Below, piece after piece: positions 43,560 through 56,700 of a DNA stretch of 64,000 nucleotides. Both the position numbers and the translations under genes were made by a program. The notes under the pieces were generated by a model. That model was not told the origin of the DNA, did not search any database, and saw only the letters and a program-made list of their open reading frames with translations. Location: contig JACDQD010000102.1 in assembly GCA_019843655.1 (NCBI GenBank), positions 4,287,501 to 4,351,500 of the forward strand, given 5' to 3'. Numbering within the stretch: the stretch's first letter is position 1; each line of letters starts with the position of its first letter. Source of the DNA: Lethocerus indicus (lineage: Eukaryota > Arthropoda > Insecta > Hemiptera > Belostomatidae).

Positions 43560-43580
43560 GGGAGGGGGCGGGCCGGTGGG
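43560..43580 (+). other. Canonical G-quadruplex motif
   Basis: The G-runs are GGG, GGGGG, GGG and GGG, with loops of 1, 1 and 5 bases. This fits the G3+N1-7 rule for a stable intramolecular quadruplex. It lies in intron sequence. Confidence 0.6.
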
Positions 43581-44295
43581 AACTGGCCCGAGCGGCGGTG
43601 TAGTTGTGCGTGTGGCTCGCTATAATAACCTCTCCTTTGATTCGACCCCTGACCTTTTTGCGAAATCTCCCCACCGGTGTACTCCACCGCAGAATGTCGA
43701 CCAGAAAAGACGGCCGCCTCTCCGGCGCCGAGGAGGATTATTGCACTTTTAAGGGACAACCCCCACCCCCAACAACATTTTATTCGGCTGGCTTCTTTAC
43801 ACTTACAGTATTTTGCGCGGTAACACTCGGAAAATTAAACATAAAATATTTACCGTATATTTAATGAATGCGTCATTCCAAAAACCGCGTTTAGCAAACT
43901 CTGCAGTCAGGACGTTAAACTAGATTTAATAACCTAAATATTCCAAATTTTAAATATCTCAAACTTAAACGCATTCCAGATATAAATTTTGACGAAAAAA
44001 TACTCCTAAAAATATGTATACCTCGACAATGTGGCAGATCCGTTGCGTATTACTTCTCGTGTATAATAGAATATTCGATTTACCGAATGCCAGAATACAG
44101 TATTTCACCCGGATTCCTTTACATACGGCTTTATTCCTTCCGAGAAGTGAGAACACGGAGTATGATAGCGTACAGGGAATTAGGCGAGTTCCGGCGGGAG
44201 GGAGAGATGCTAGAGAGAGCGAGAACGAAGGAGGGAGAGGGAAAGATGACCCGCGAACAGGCGTGTCTGGATGGTTAGACTCCAGCATACCATAC

Positions 44296-44325
44296 AACAC
44301 ACACACACACACGCACTCGCACACC
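44296..44325 (+). repeat. (AC)n microsatellite
   Basis: This is a run of CA dinucleotides with CG interruptions, next to a GA-rich stretch at 44190-44250. Confidence 0.8.
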
Positions 44326-47300
44326 CAACAGCAATATGTTGGCCGAGTGAAAGCTTACATGGAAACAGTACAAACACGCAGATGTCCAAACTCCACCCCC
44401 CACCCTCTTCCATTTTTTGAAAGTCTTCGCATCATGCTTGGGGGAAAAGTAGGTTCGATACGAGCGCTGCTTTTCACCACTCATTTCTGATGTTCCATTT
44501 GCGGGTGGGTTCGTATACATTAAAACAACTATAAAATGGATAATCTTGGGTTATGAATTAAGCATGAATTTTGTAGAGAACGGGGATTCATATTTTATTT
44601 GTCAGCTGTTAAAATGTAACCTATGCACGGTTGACACGCTCGAATATAATATGCATTCGGGTAAAATAATTATTTCCCGCGGAAAATTTGAATGTATACG
44701 ACATCCAGTAGGCGGGAGGGCAATAAACCGCGTCCCTTTTCTTTACTCATTTTATGTTAAACTTTCACTCGAGGCCCCTGTTTATTTTTCATCACCCTCG
44801 TTTACATTTTCGATAATCCGGCCACTTAGATTTAAGCTGTCTCATCTACGGTGGGGGGGGGACTCTTTTAAAAAATGATTAGACTTAATAAACGTGTGAC
44901 GTTATTAAAATTTGCATGTACAGCGAAGTTCCATCAGTGAGTCGGGGACGCCCGGCCGCCCTTCGTTGGGGTCGGGATAGGGTGTAAACCAAATATTGTT
45001 AAGAAAATAGCCGCCGTATTGTGGAGCCTCTCTGAAAGCAGAAAAAAGTAACCGTCTGTTTACTTAAGCTCCTCGACAAGGCGTTAATATCCGGGGTGAA
45101 AGGGGAGTTATACACGGCCCGACAAGCACCGACAAAGGTCTTCGTCTTATCCCTATAGTCTGTGTTACCTGCTAATAAGATTTAACGGCGCTTTCAGTAG
45201 TCTATAGCGCCGTAGCTCTAGGGCCTACAGAAGCGGCGACAGCGCCGGCCGTTCACTAACGATCCGAGGACATTATCTTTAACGGACAGTAAACGGCAGT
45301 TTGCGAAGCCACACTAAATTGAACGGAGCTTTAAAATTATGTTGATTTTCCGATTTACCCCCAGTCAGCGTATAACTTTATTGCTCATGATCCCTTCTTA
45401 CTTATTCCACCTAATAAATTAATTGTGGAATACCCACAAAGGGTTGAATTCGAACGCAGTTGATTACTGTTTATATTGAATTTAGAGACACGAGTCCTAC
45501 CATATCAAATTGTAAAGGTAGTAGTCATTTTTCATTAATTATCGGCTCTTGCAAATTTTATTTTCCGCGCATAATTAACAACAGCAGTTTGCCGTACAGT
45601 CTAACGTGCCAAACACTATAAAAGGGGTAACTGGAAATAATGGCTGGAATTCCAGAAAAGGATGAGACGTATGGAATAAGAGAGAGAAAGAGGCAGACGG
45701 GACAGTAATACTTATTGTAGTATAGTTTCTTGCGGCTATTATTGTTCGCGTACGGTTATGTGTGTGTTTCCTGGCGCGTGTTTATTAAGAGGGGACGACA
45801 TTTCGAAATAGGGAAGGAGAAGAACACGAGACCCTCGCCCCTCTACCCGCTCCCCTCTTCCCTCCGCCGTCGAGGCTCTCTAATTCCCGTTCCACAAATT
45901 AACTCCTCGTTTTAATTGTCTACTTAATTAGTCCAAACTAAAGGATGGGCCAAACGGAACCGGTTCACCCGTAACGCGGGCGAAAGGCAACAGAGACAAA
46001 TATCGCTCAATTACTCGTGTTACCGATACCTGTAGTTATCATTAATTTTCAGTTCCCAACCTTCTAATTAGTTCACCACTGACCGGCATTGATAATTAAC
46101 TTATATTATTATTAAAATTAAGTCTCCGGTTCTCCAACCTGACAGCCGCACGTGGGGACCGCAGGTGGGATGAAAAAAAATCCCGCCCACGTACCCCAAG
46201 GTACCAATCAGTCTGACACTAAACTGAAACACGTACTGTTTGTTCTGCCTAAATTGACGACATAGTTACATATATTGTCGGACCGTTATTAGGACGTTAT
46301 AATTGATTTGCTACGGAAGGGCACAAATGGTACGAGATGCAATTCAGCTAATCTTGAATAGAGGGGTGTAGAGATTTGCAAACCGATGCGGGTGGAGTAA
46401 AATGTGGGGTGGTATCGTTTGACACGGTCCGAAGACAGGGTTGGATTGTACGCTGGTAAAGGGTCCACCCCTCCTTGTCGGTTCTACCCACGGCTCCTCC
46501 CAGTCTGTGTTATCTCTCAGATTTATTGTCAGAATCCACCGTCCCCCGATACCTATACTAATTCCTGTTTGCACCTTTGACTTGGAGGCAGAAACTCTTG
46601 CGTCTTCAAATAGGCACGACAGAGCGATCTAACCAGGACCATAACACGAATGAAAGGTGGAAAGGAACATGTGAAACAATTTTTTTGTTATTAATGGATG
46701 CAGCAAAAAATCTCAAATGTTATCGCTGCCAATTCTTATTTACAATGACAAAATAACATTTTATCATACATATTTCTTTGTTAAGACCCATTGGCCAAAA
46801 CTAGGTTTTGGTATAATATATATTTTAAATAAATTAATAAACCACGGTCCAGACATCTTGTTGATTGCCACAGTATGAAACCACAAATTTGCGGTTTAAA
46901 GTTTAAAATTACCTGAACTGATTAATGAAAATATAGCTACGGAAATATTTTAATTTAAATAGATTTTCATTAAAATAGAGTAATAACCTCCTTCTATGAG
47001 GGTACAACCAATTAAACTATCCTTACCATTCGCTTTCGCTAATTTTTTCTGAGCAGAGGTGTTCTGGTAAGAATGTAAAAATTCACATTTTTTAATAATT
47101 TTTTGGATATATTTTACTGCGAAGAAAACGTTCAATGAGTACGATAAAGTAAATTTAACGTTTTTTGACATTCAATGCATCCTTTGTTCTGTACGCTAGA
47201 AAAGAACACGTCGGCCATAAGACACGGGTCGCAGTTTTTCTAGGGGGTCGAGCGTTCTGAAACGTATCGGTATGTAAGAGCGACTGACTGGCTCGGCCTC

Positions 47301-50300
47301 GGTTTAAAAATCTTAGGAAGCGAAGGGCGTCACGTGTAGCCACATTCTTCGCGCGCCCACCAAATGAGGCTTCGACCAAAACGAATTATTCCTTACAAAA
47401 TACGGCGGAACAGGAGGCGGGGGAGCCCCGGCGAAACGGAATTTTTATAGTTTAAGTAGTCGGAGAAAAATATGCCCTTCACGAAAGAGCGCGCTCTGGC
47501 GAGTAATCCGATCGAAACGTCCCTCCTCCACATTCTTCTGTTAAAACCCCTGGCTGTGTTCCTGTTTACCTCTCAAACCTCTCTCGGCCACCGGTGGCTG
47601 CACATCTCGGCTCGAATACAGTTTTAGTAATATCAGAGCAATATTTAAATACTTAATCTGAAATTAATGGTATGAGTACAATAAAGTTACAAAATTATTA
47701 GTAAAACCTGGAAACCACGTCGTAAGTTTTAATAATACTGATAACGCCTCGAAGGGATTAATATCCAGAACGATATTAGGTATCTGTCACTTATATTTCA
47801 CCAAAACGTCATTTTAGGAACTAATGAAAAAACCCGACGGTGTAAGTCCAGTGTAAATGTTTCCCCGTAAGGCTCCCGACTTGCTAAGCCGGGACAATGT
47901 AAAAATCCTTGTACGTTGTCGTCGATCAAAATGTTTTATTCTTGCGGCGGCAAAGATTAAAGCGGCGGTTTCTGCAGAGAAACAGTTATCAACAAGTGCC
48001 CGAGCTAGTTGTCACTTTTTGCAGTGCGAGCGGATCGGCCAGTTCTAGTCAAGAGCCCCGAGACCGCCTGCTTTTCTCCTATCGGTTATTTTCTTTCGCG
48101 AGGCAAATCAGAAATTACTCTGCGAAATTGAAGTCGGCAAAATAGAGAGAGAGAGAGAAAGAGAAAAAAATCTTTATTATAAATTCTTAGGATACATATA
48201 ATCAATTTTTTCGGTATCATGACAAGAGCATAGCACCACTGAAGAATCTCGTTAGGGTTACGTTGTTGTTACCTTCTACACTATGCTCGCTCTACACGAT
48301 CAGCCTGCTTCGTAAAATTATACGTCTGGCAATGATTTGTCATTCTTCAGTTGTTCGCAATACTTAGTGTATTTTTGTTGAATATATAACGTTATTTGTT
48401 TTAAAATTGAACATACTGCTACGAAGTTCTAAGTACTTTTCACTAAGTGTAAGGAGCATTCGTTTTTTGTTCTAGATCCTAATTTTATGTTCAGTGATAG
48501 CCCTTCCAGTCTTATTCTGGCGATTGTTCCTAACACGCCTACAATTCTAAAAGCGACATAGCCGCCGCTAACGGTTGCCCAGGCGGCACGACTCCCCGGA
48601 TGGCCTGCTCTTAGTCACCCCCTTTTCAGAATGTACGACGCACTGCTTTTAATTGTTTAATTACCTCTCCCGTTTCTAATTCGCCGTTAGAGCGTCGGGG
48701 AGCTATACTTCCTAACGATTCGGACGAATTTCCTACTTCGGGCACCGTGCCCTCTGTTTTTTTTTGTCAGGTCCATTAGTTTCCTTGTCTCCGGTATTTA
48801 ATATTTCCTGGAGTCAATCTCAATTAGGGTGGTAGACGAGAAACGCTCAAAATGTGAATGACGTGTCTAATAAAAATACAATAGAACCGTAGGCCGATGG
48901 TCCCTCGGGGGGCTGTTAATTTATGTGAAAAAGAACAGAACTCCCGTCTAGCGATAGGTCGGCGTTAATATATGTCCATAAAAACAAGAGAATGACACTA
49001 CGACCTGAGGGCGGAAGTGGCATCACCGTTTTGTAAATATAGGCGCGCTACCAATGACGGAGACCCTCATCATTCAAAATATATAGTAGAGGCAATTAAA
49101 TTCCAAATGGTGGTTTGATCTCGAGTGACACTCTTATTCTTATTTCACAGAAAATTCTTCTTATAAATCTCTCACATAAATAATGCTGTTTATCGCTTAG
49201 CATTGTTTATGAGAATAGCAGAACCGTCGACGAAACCTATACGGCATGGTATTGGGGAGTAAGAGATACTGTTTGTTGCCCGGATATTGGGCTGGACTAG
49301 GTCGTAACGCACCCCTATTTGCCGCTTTAATACAATTAGTACTGGCTGTGGGGAGAAAGCAAGACCAGACCGCATCTTCACCACGGTCAGGGGAGGAAGT
49401 CCCCTGCGGCGTAAAAAACGCTGCAACCACCCCTACTTGGAGTTCCCATCCGACCTGAATGGAAACGCTAGCTTCTTTTATTTATACAACATAGTATAAT
49501 GTATGTAAACAGTAATTGTAAGCGGATTAGATTTGAAAATAGCAAACAAAATTGTTCTTTACTGACTAGAATTAATTTTTCATAAGTTGCTTAAAACCGA
49601 TTAATTTCGTCAGTCAAAAAATATTTTATGTTTTTCATCTACATTCTCTGCGTGTTATTGTAAATGATGCTTTTTCTCCGACGACAAGGAGGCTCGCGTG
49701 GAGTAGACCCGGTAAATCTTCGACGAGCCTCCGCCGAGCCTCGGAAATAGCATATTAATTTCCAACGGGCTGTAATTTGTACGACTCCAATTTAGTCCGC
49801 CGCTGCGGTGTCACGCATGGATAGAAAGTCAATTATAAATTTCCTCGGGCGGCCGGGAACAACACGTCTCGGCATTGTACAGGTATTAATACCTCTTTAG
49901 TAGTTAATAAAGCAATTACACCGATCTCTTCCATCCGTCCGATAAAGGTATGCGTCACAAAAACTTGGCGCGTAGGGGAGCGGGACGAGTTGTCGCACTC
50001 GCGTCTTTCTCCTATTGTGGTTGAACCCGGTCCGGTATTGGACTTCACGCTGCTATATAGCATTTTTTCTGTTTTTAACCTACACATCGGCTAGCATAAT
50101 TCAGTAAACAATCTGAATCTCAAAAGGGTCAGTAAACAATTTCTGAATGCTATTTATTCCGACTAATTAAATCGTAATAGTTAGATGCGGTGCGTAATTT
50201 TTCATTATTTTTTCGATGGGCGAAATACGATAGGACATGAATTCATTGGAATTAAGACCTAAGCAGTTATTTTTCTGTGGCCCTTCTTCAATATTACATA

Positions 50301-53300
50301 CGATTACAAAGTAATATGCTTTACTAAACTGGTTTTCCTACGGACTTGAAGGTAAAAATCAAAACGAACTTACTTATTATAATCCTGACGTGTTCCAAGT
50401 AATAAATAACGTTGTTAGTCATGGCACAGTGTTTTACCAGCATAAACATAGCGAGCAATATATTTATAACGTCAGGAATATAATGAAGACGTGTCGGACA
50501 TGTTGCGGCAAAGGCTTGAACTAAGGGCCGCGATTGAAATGCGATTAGCGTCGGAGTGCGGCACACCTGCGGGTCGGCCGAGCACTGACATTTAGCAAGT
50601 GCTAATCCGCCCCGAGGATGACCGAAGCCTGCGCCCACCATATACAGGCCTGGAACCGGAATAGTTACTGGCGGAACAATCGTTCGTTAGTGCTTAATTG
50701 TAAACAAAGTCGAATTAGCCGATTATAGGCCATCCATCCTTACTCGAAAAGTTAATTGCCACTAACGATCAATCACCCAAGATCGATTTATCAAATGTAA
50801 CTCATCAACATAAATCCGCAACTTTCACTCCGGCGATTTGAAAATAAAAATGCGGAATAATCGTATGCATGTTTAATTTGTGTTTAATAAATTCTAATCT
50901 ACCCACATCACACATAAATATGTAATTTGAAAATGTTAGGAGACATTTGGAGGATATTTTTAACTCTCAAAATATGTTTTTACCACAATTATATTCGAAA
51001 CGTTTTCGTAATATTGTCCTGGCTACAGTTTATTTATTCTTTTCAATAAATACGCCTTAAGATTGAATCCTGATTTTATATAAAATACGCTAGTCGAAAC
51101 CACTATATTACTATTTTCTTGTTGAATTTAGTTCATATTTCTTAATATCCAATGAACTACTGGTCCCAAGTCTACAGACCGATGACTTGTACACGATCGC
51201 AAAACCTGTAGATAGACATTGTAACAATCTGTTAGTCGAAAACCACACTCATAGATCAAGAAGCCAATAAAAACGACCCGCACTCCCAAGGTATTGTCTA
51301 TCTCCGGGATCAGAGTCCCCGAACCGCCGGCAGGAAATATGAAATGTGGTTACCAAGTTTGTTTTCAAATATTACGTCCTAATCCTATTCTGAAAGTTTG
51401 AGATGTCGAGCGCAGAGAAATTATTCTAGACTACAATTTGTTCGAGACAAGCATAATGATTCAGGAATCATATGGTAATATTTTATTTTGTTGACTATTT
51501 TATCCCGACTAATCCGGAAATCTGTTCTCCAACCTGAGATTGAGGCTTACAGGGACGGTCATGTACAACAGTCGCCGTGGCGGCGGGAGCGGCGACGCAC
51601 TCAAAATTCCGTTCTAGTCCGTTGGATGCAGATATGGCGGAATGAAAATCGGCGTAAAGCGTCGGCGGGACCCCGTACGATTATTTACGGTGCGATGAAT
51701 TAGGGAGGCGGGGGCGGAGACCCGGGCCGGGTACACCTAGGGCCGGTTATTGTGTTCCATTGTGGGGGCCGCCGCGATTGCTCGGGATGGCCCGCAGACT
51801 CTTTCTTTCTCCGTTCTTCTTATTCCTCTCCGCCTCCCTTTTTCTTCATCGCGTTCGGTTCCTCTCCGTCGCGGCCTATTACAGATTGGCGACGCCGACA
51901 AGCGGCCCAATTATATTGATTTACTCGCGGGGTGGGCAACCGGGGAGTGTTGTGTACGCCATATTTTTCGACAATCGCCTCGGCCGTGAGAAAATATCGG
52001 CGAGCCGCCATTTTGTGTATCGCACCCAGCCAGGCCCGACCGAATAACGGAGTCGGGTTTCCACGTTCATTTTCTGATTTTCAACGGCGAGTTATTAACC
52101 CTTTCGCGAGATAAAAGATTTCGGTACTGCAGGTACACCGCTATTGTTACGATCAAAGGATGATTTCTCGATAGCCGATACGCGAACCACACTGTAATAC
52201 TGACGGATTCCTACAGACACCGCTGAAAATCATAAGGGACCAAACAATTGAATTGAAACGAACAACCTTAAAAATAATATCTAAAATTATTTCGGTTAAA
52301 TAAAAATAATTGTTAATCGATATACGCAAACAAAATGCTAATATATAATTATACTTAAGGGGACCCTCCGCGCTCTAATGTTATGTCATACAAATAATGC
52401 AGTCGAGTCTATTGTGGCAGCGATCACCGCAGTCACAGCTGTTTGTCTCGGGCACTTGTCAATTAAGAACAGATTTACAATAGGAAGCGCAATAACTAGT
52501 AGGCTAGCAAGGTGGTCTCTTATAATGACCGGCTAACAGAGTAACTGCCCCACTAATACGTTAATATTTCCTTATTATCCCTCAGCGCTTTAAGTCGGGA
52601 CTGCCGGAGACTCCGTCGGGTGCCCATTGTTTCCTGCGTATTGTTAACAGTTATTGCGTTATTCTTGACCGTCTCCGGCGGTCGCTACGTTTCAAATTCG
52701 AATATTTCATCCGTAAACGATAAATTCTTTGCCATTCATTAAGTATCATTACTCAAATATATAGAATTACTGTAAAAGATTACATTTGACTGAATCTTGG
52801 TACGAGTGGTTTACCGTTGAATGACAAATAGAATCTACTATTACATCAATTAACTATTTGTGTCCCATAAATGTCATAATTGTAACTTTATAAAATGAGA
52901 AAACAGGCGGATCTATCAACATTGCTATATAAACTATCCAAACGGACTATATAAACTAAAATTTGTTGGTACACAATCCAAGCAGTATTTGCGGCGACTA
53001 CAGGGAAAAAACCTCCCCTTGTTGTAATAATATAATGTAAACCTTTTTTCCTTCGGTTTACCGTGAAAAATGATGAAAACGTGGCATGAGTATGGCGCCG
53101 CAAGGGGGCACTTCTTGCGCCGACCTGTCAATCACGCACGTCACGCTCCTCTAGTTAAGAGCATAATACATAAACGCCCCAACCTCCCCCTTTATACCCC
53201 TCAATTTTGGACACCGGAGCCGCTACAATATAATTCCGGCGGTTTCCACGAGTTTTCTTCAGCGCATTCTTCCAGCCAACAAAAATCCGAAACGAATTTT

Positions 53301-54915
53301 CGCACCGGACGTTTTTACTTTGGGCGTTGCATAAATGTATTGCGGCAGATATATAACGTTTACTGGTGCGTACTTAATAAAGAGGGAGTAGACTGAATAA
53401 GCGTTTTATAAATCGTTCTTTATCTTACTCATTTCATCCGAATGTATATTGAAACAACTAATTTGAATTTGATATAGGGAAACCGATATGAGTATTACTA
53501 AAATGAATATATTATCTTTGTATCCTTCGTAAATGGTTACACGAGTCTCTATTGTAATATATGCAGTAAGAGAGTGAATCAATATCTCGTTCTTTGAATA
53601 TACGCCGGTAGCTTAATTATCAATATTTTTTATTAATTCTCTACAATGTAGATATCCCGTACGATAAAAAATACCGTCTGATAAAAAAATGGAGGTATAA
53701 TTTACATAATTGAATAACATTAATCCCAATGGATAACTAAACCCAATGAGTTATTAATTAAATTCTACAAACTGACTTCGAACGATGAGGGGAGTTTGAC
53801 ATTAACTTGTATAATCAAAGTTACGAAGTATCGAACAAGAAAGCGACACAGGGTTATGTGCCGGGCGGAGCGCCCCACTCGCATGCCTTCGAGAACGATC
53901 CGGCCATTATTTAATTACAGGTTTCCGATTAATCGATAACACCGACTTGTTATTTGATTGAAACCGTTTTGTCCTTACAAATTGATAGCCACGGCTCCGT
54001 CTCTCTCTCCCTCTCTCGTTTTTCGTTTTATAATTTCGAACGATAATAATTAAAACACGTCGGCGCCCCATTCGTTACGCCTCCCTCCCCTCCCACTACC
54101 GCCCGCATCTTTCAGTGCGACTCCGAAACTTATCTAAATGTCTTTTTAAAGTCCCGGCGCAAATGGAAATACAAAGTTAAACTTGTTAAATCTCCGACCC
54201 CTTTCCCGCCGGCCGATCCTCCCTTTCCGCGCCAAATGACTTTACCTTTGTAAAGTTTTAAACAAAGTCAGTTTCCTCGACACTTCAAACTCATTAGCAA
54301 TACAATTGTGTAGTCAATTATTTTAATTCGAAATTCCCCCTTCTCCGGCTTAAGGCATCGTTCTCCGTTTCGGCAACCTGAACCTCGCCTTAATTGCAGG
54401 TTTCGGTCTGAGATGCTACAATTCCACGAATAAAAAAGGAGTAACATGGAATATTTATCCAAGTATCGCTTATACGCGTGACGACCAACTGACTAGCATT
54501 CCTTGAAAGTATCAACTTGGCTGAAGATATTAGGTTTACTCGTCGCGACCTATAATTTATCCCCTATATATGTAGCCTGAAGTCAAATCCAGTACTGTCG
54601 CAAATTAAGAATTTAATAAAAGTCTTTCTTAATATAAAAAATTACGATATAATATTTCCACCCAATCGCTGACCTGATATTCATAATTTTCAAATGTAAC
54701 TATATGTTTGTGATTCTTAATAAGATAAGCTTCAACAAAGCTTAGAATAAGATAATGGAGTTAAAAACTATTAAAACGTGCTCTTATTATGTGGTGTTCT
54801 ATAGCTTCCTTGAAGTGTTGTACATCAAGAATGAAATTAGAATACATTCTAGTTCTCTTTCTAACGCTAGTCAACTTTGCCTAAACTTTTTTTAAAATTT
54901 CTTTTTATATTTCAG

Positions 54916-55190
54916 ATGCGTGCGGGCTGTCGGACGTGGCGCACATAGAATCGCTTCAGGAGAAATCGCAGTGCGCCCTGGAGGAATATTGCAGGACGCA
55001 GTACCCCAACCAGCCGACGAGGTTCGGCAAACTCCTGCTGAGGCTCCCCTCGCTGAGGACGGTGAGCTCTCAGGTGATAGAACAGTTGTTCTTCGTGAGG
55101 CTTGTCGGTAAAACGCCGATCGAGACCCTGATCAGGGACATGCTGTTGAGCGGTAGCAGTTTCAGCTGGCCGTACATAAACCCGATGTGA
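54916..55190 (+). CDS. svp: svp/COUP-TF last coding exon: end of ligand-binding domain
   Basis: The acceptor TATATTTCAG ends at 54915. Its first two bases complete an aspartate codon, giving [14 protein letters not shown] across the junction, as in the family. It encodes [16 protein letters not shown], then [20 protein letters not shown] and [19 protein letters not shown], the dimerisation surface (helices 9 and 10). IETLIRDML, the AF-2 helix, follows. The protein ends [13 protein letters not shown] and TGA at 55188-55190. Vertebrate COUP-TFs end differently after WPY; a short tail ending in Met fits insect svp. The preceding intron is 34.3 kb. The exons seen here encode 337 residues, lacking only the N-terminus and first zinc finger. 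Confidence 0.98.
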
Positions 55191-56700
55191 CACCAGGTCT
55201 GGAGGCAACTGGCTTCTGTCTAGCCCAAACCCTCCCGCTCATGAAGTCTACATAAATGCCAATTGTTATTGGACCTGATGGACGATTCTCTTTTTTTTAC
55301 ACTACGAATTTATCGAGAGAGCCGAGGGCGCATTGTGTGCCGCCTGTCACTCAGCCTGCTAGTACAATTAGTGCGTGTACATATAGTTTTTAATAATAAG
55401 TTACCAGAGACGCGAAAACCGCCGGTTGAAGCGACCCGGAACCCGAAGCGAACCGCAGTCGGCAGTAGGCTAAATTAATAAAATCGAGGATTGTGATAGA
55501 ATAACATTAGAATCGTTTGAATCACTTCACATGTTCGCATAACCGTCTAAGAAACAGGTTGACAAAAAGAGTAGTTGTAAAAACTTAAATTTGTTACTCC
55601 TGCCGAATAAAACATCATTTCGCCCCCAAAGGCAATGGACACGTAATGCTGTACGAGACAGAATCAGTTCAGTATGATCCCAAATTGCCACGACTATGAA
55701 ATCTGTCATGAAACAATGAATTACTTCACACTTCCAGGAATCATATTTTTCTTAAATTTACTGAGTAAAATATAGACAATAGATTGACACAGACTTTCTG
55801 TTAATTAGTTACCAGCGCATATAAAACGAGTCTATTCAAAAGTCTAATTGCTTCATACTGCGAAAATGTGTTGGAGATGTAAACGAAAAATGTGCCAGAA
55901 ACCTATTTTCCATTTACGTGCAATAACTGATCTCCGCGTACGTAGGCACATTTGTACGCACGTTGTGAATTCGAAAAAATAAACCCCACCCTCGTTTTGG
56001 AAAACCTTTAACGCGCTTAGTGACTGCAGTCCAAAATTCTTCCCGTTACTGTGTTTGATTTTTTGGGATTCCTTTTAAAATACATAAAATTGTCAATCGG
56101 TTGGAGTGCGTACTTAAACTGGACGAAGGTCCGCCGTACTTAGTAGTTTGTACTGTTTGTCATGGCCGCCGATTTCACAGTGTAGAAAAACGGGTCATTT
56201 TATTTTCGGGTCTAGATGAAAATAGTTGGTTTCTCGAATATAAAAACAAAGATAAATTTTAAAAAACAACGAATATTTTTATCGGTAGTTGTTGCATACA
56301 GGTGTGTATATAAGGCGTGTTATTGTTACCCCCCGGTGATATGCCATAGTTTTTAAGTTAACGGCAATATTTGTCTAGGTAATATAAAATATAAAAAAAT
56401 GTTATTTATAAATTTTCATAGGCCTAATTCTGGGTAAAAATATAGGTGTCGTGTAATGTAAATATACAACTGTAGATAGTGTAATTAATGTGTAGTGTGA
56501 TTTTTCGATTCGTTGAAACAAGAGAAAAAATAAAACTCGAAATTGTAGTCTCCGTATTTTCTATTAATCAAATTTTGGAAAAACTCATTTGCAATAGTGT
56601 GCCAATACTGAATTGAAATTTCTTTATAGAAAAAATACAGGCTACGATTTCCGTTTCTGTGTAAATAGAAGTGAAGCTCTGAAAGCGCACTTCCTAAACA
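55191..56700 (+). other. svp: svp 3' UTR (probable extent)
   Basis: Sequence after the stop codon holds AATAAA signals at 55477, 55606, 55978 and 56529 and no further gene. Four perfect TGTANATA motifs (55376, 56305, 56457 and 56660) match the Pumilio response element. The 3' end is not fixed by the sequence: use of the signal at 55606 would give a short UTR with one such motif, while later signals include three or four. Confidence 0.55.

Noticed and set aside
44014..44490. 158-codon plus-strand open frame
   Set aside because: Runs through GA and CA simple repeats; no family resemblance.
45617..45627. TATAAAAGGGG TATA box
   Set aside because: No initiator at the expected 28-32 bases downstream.
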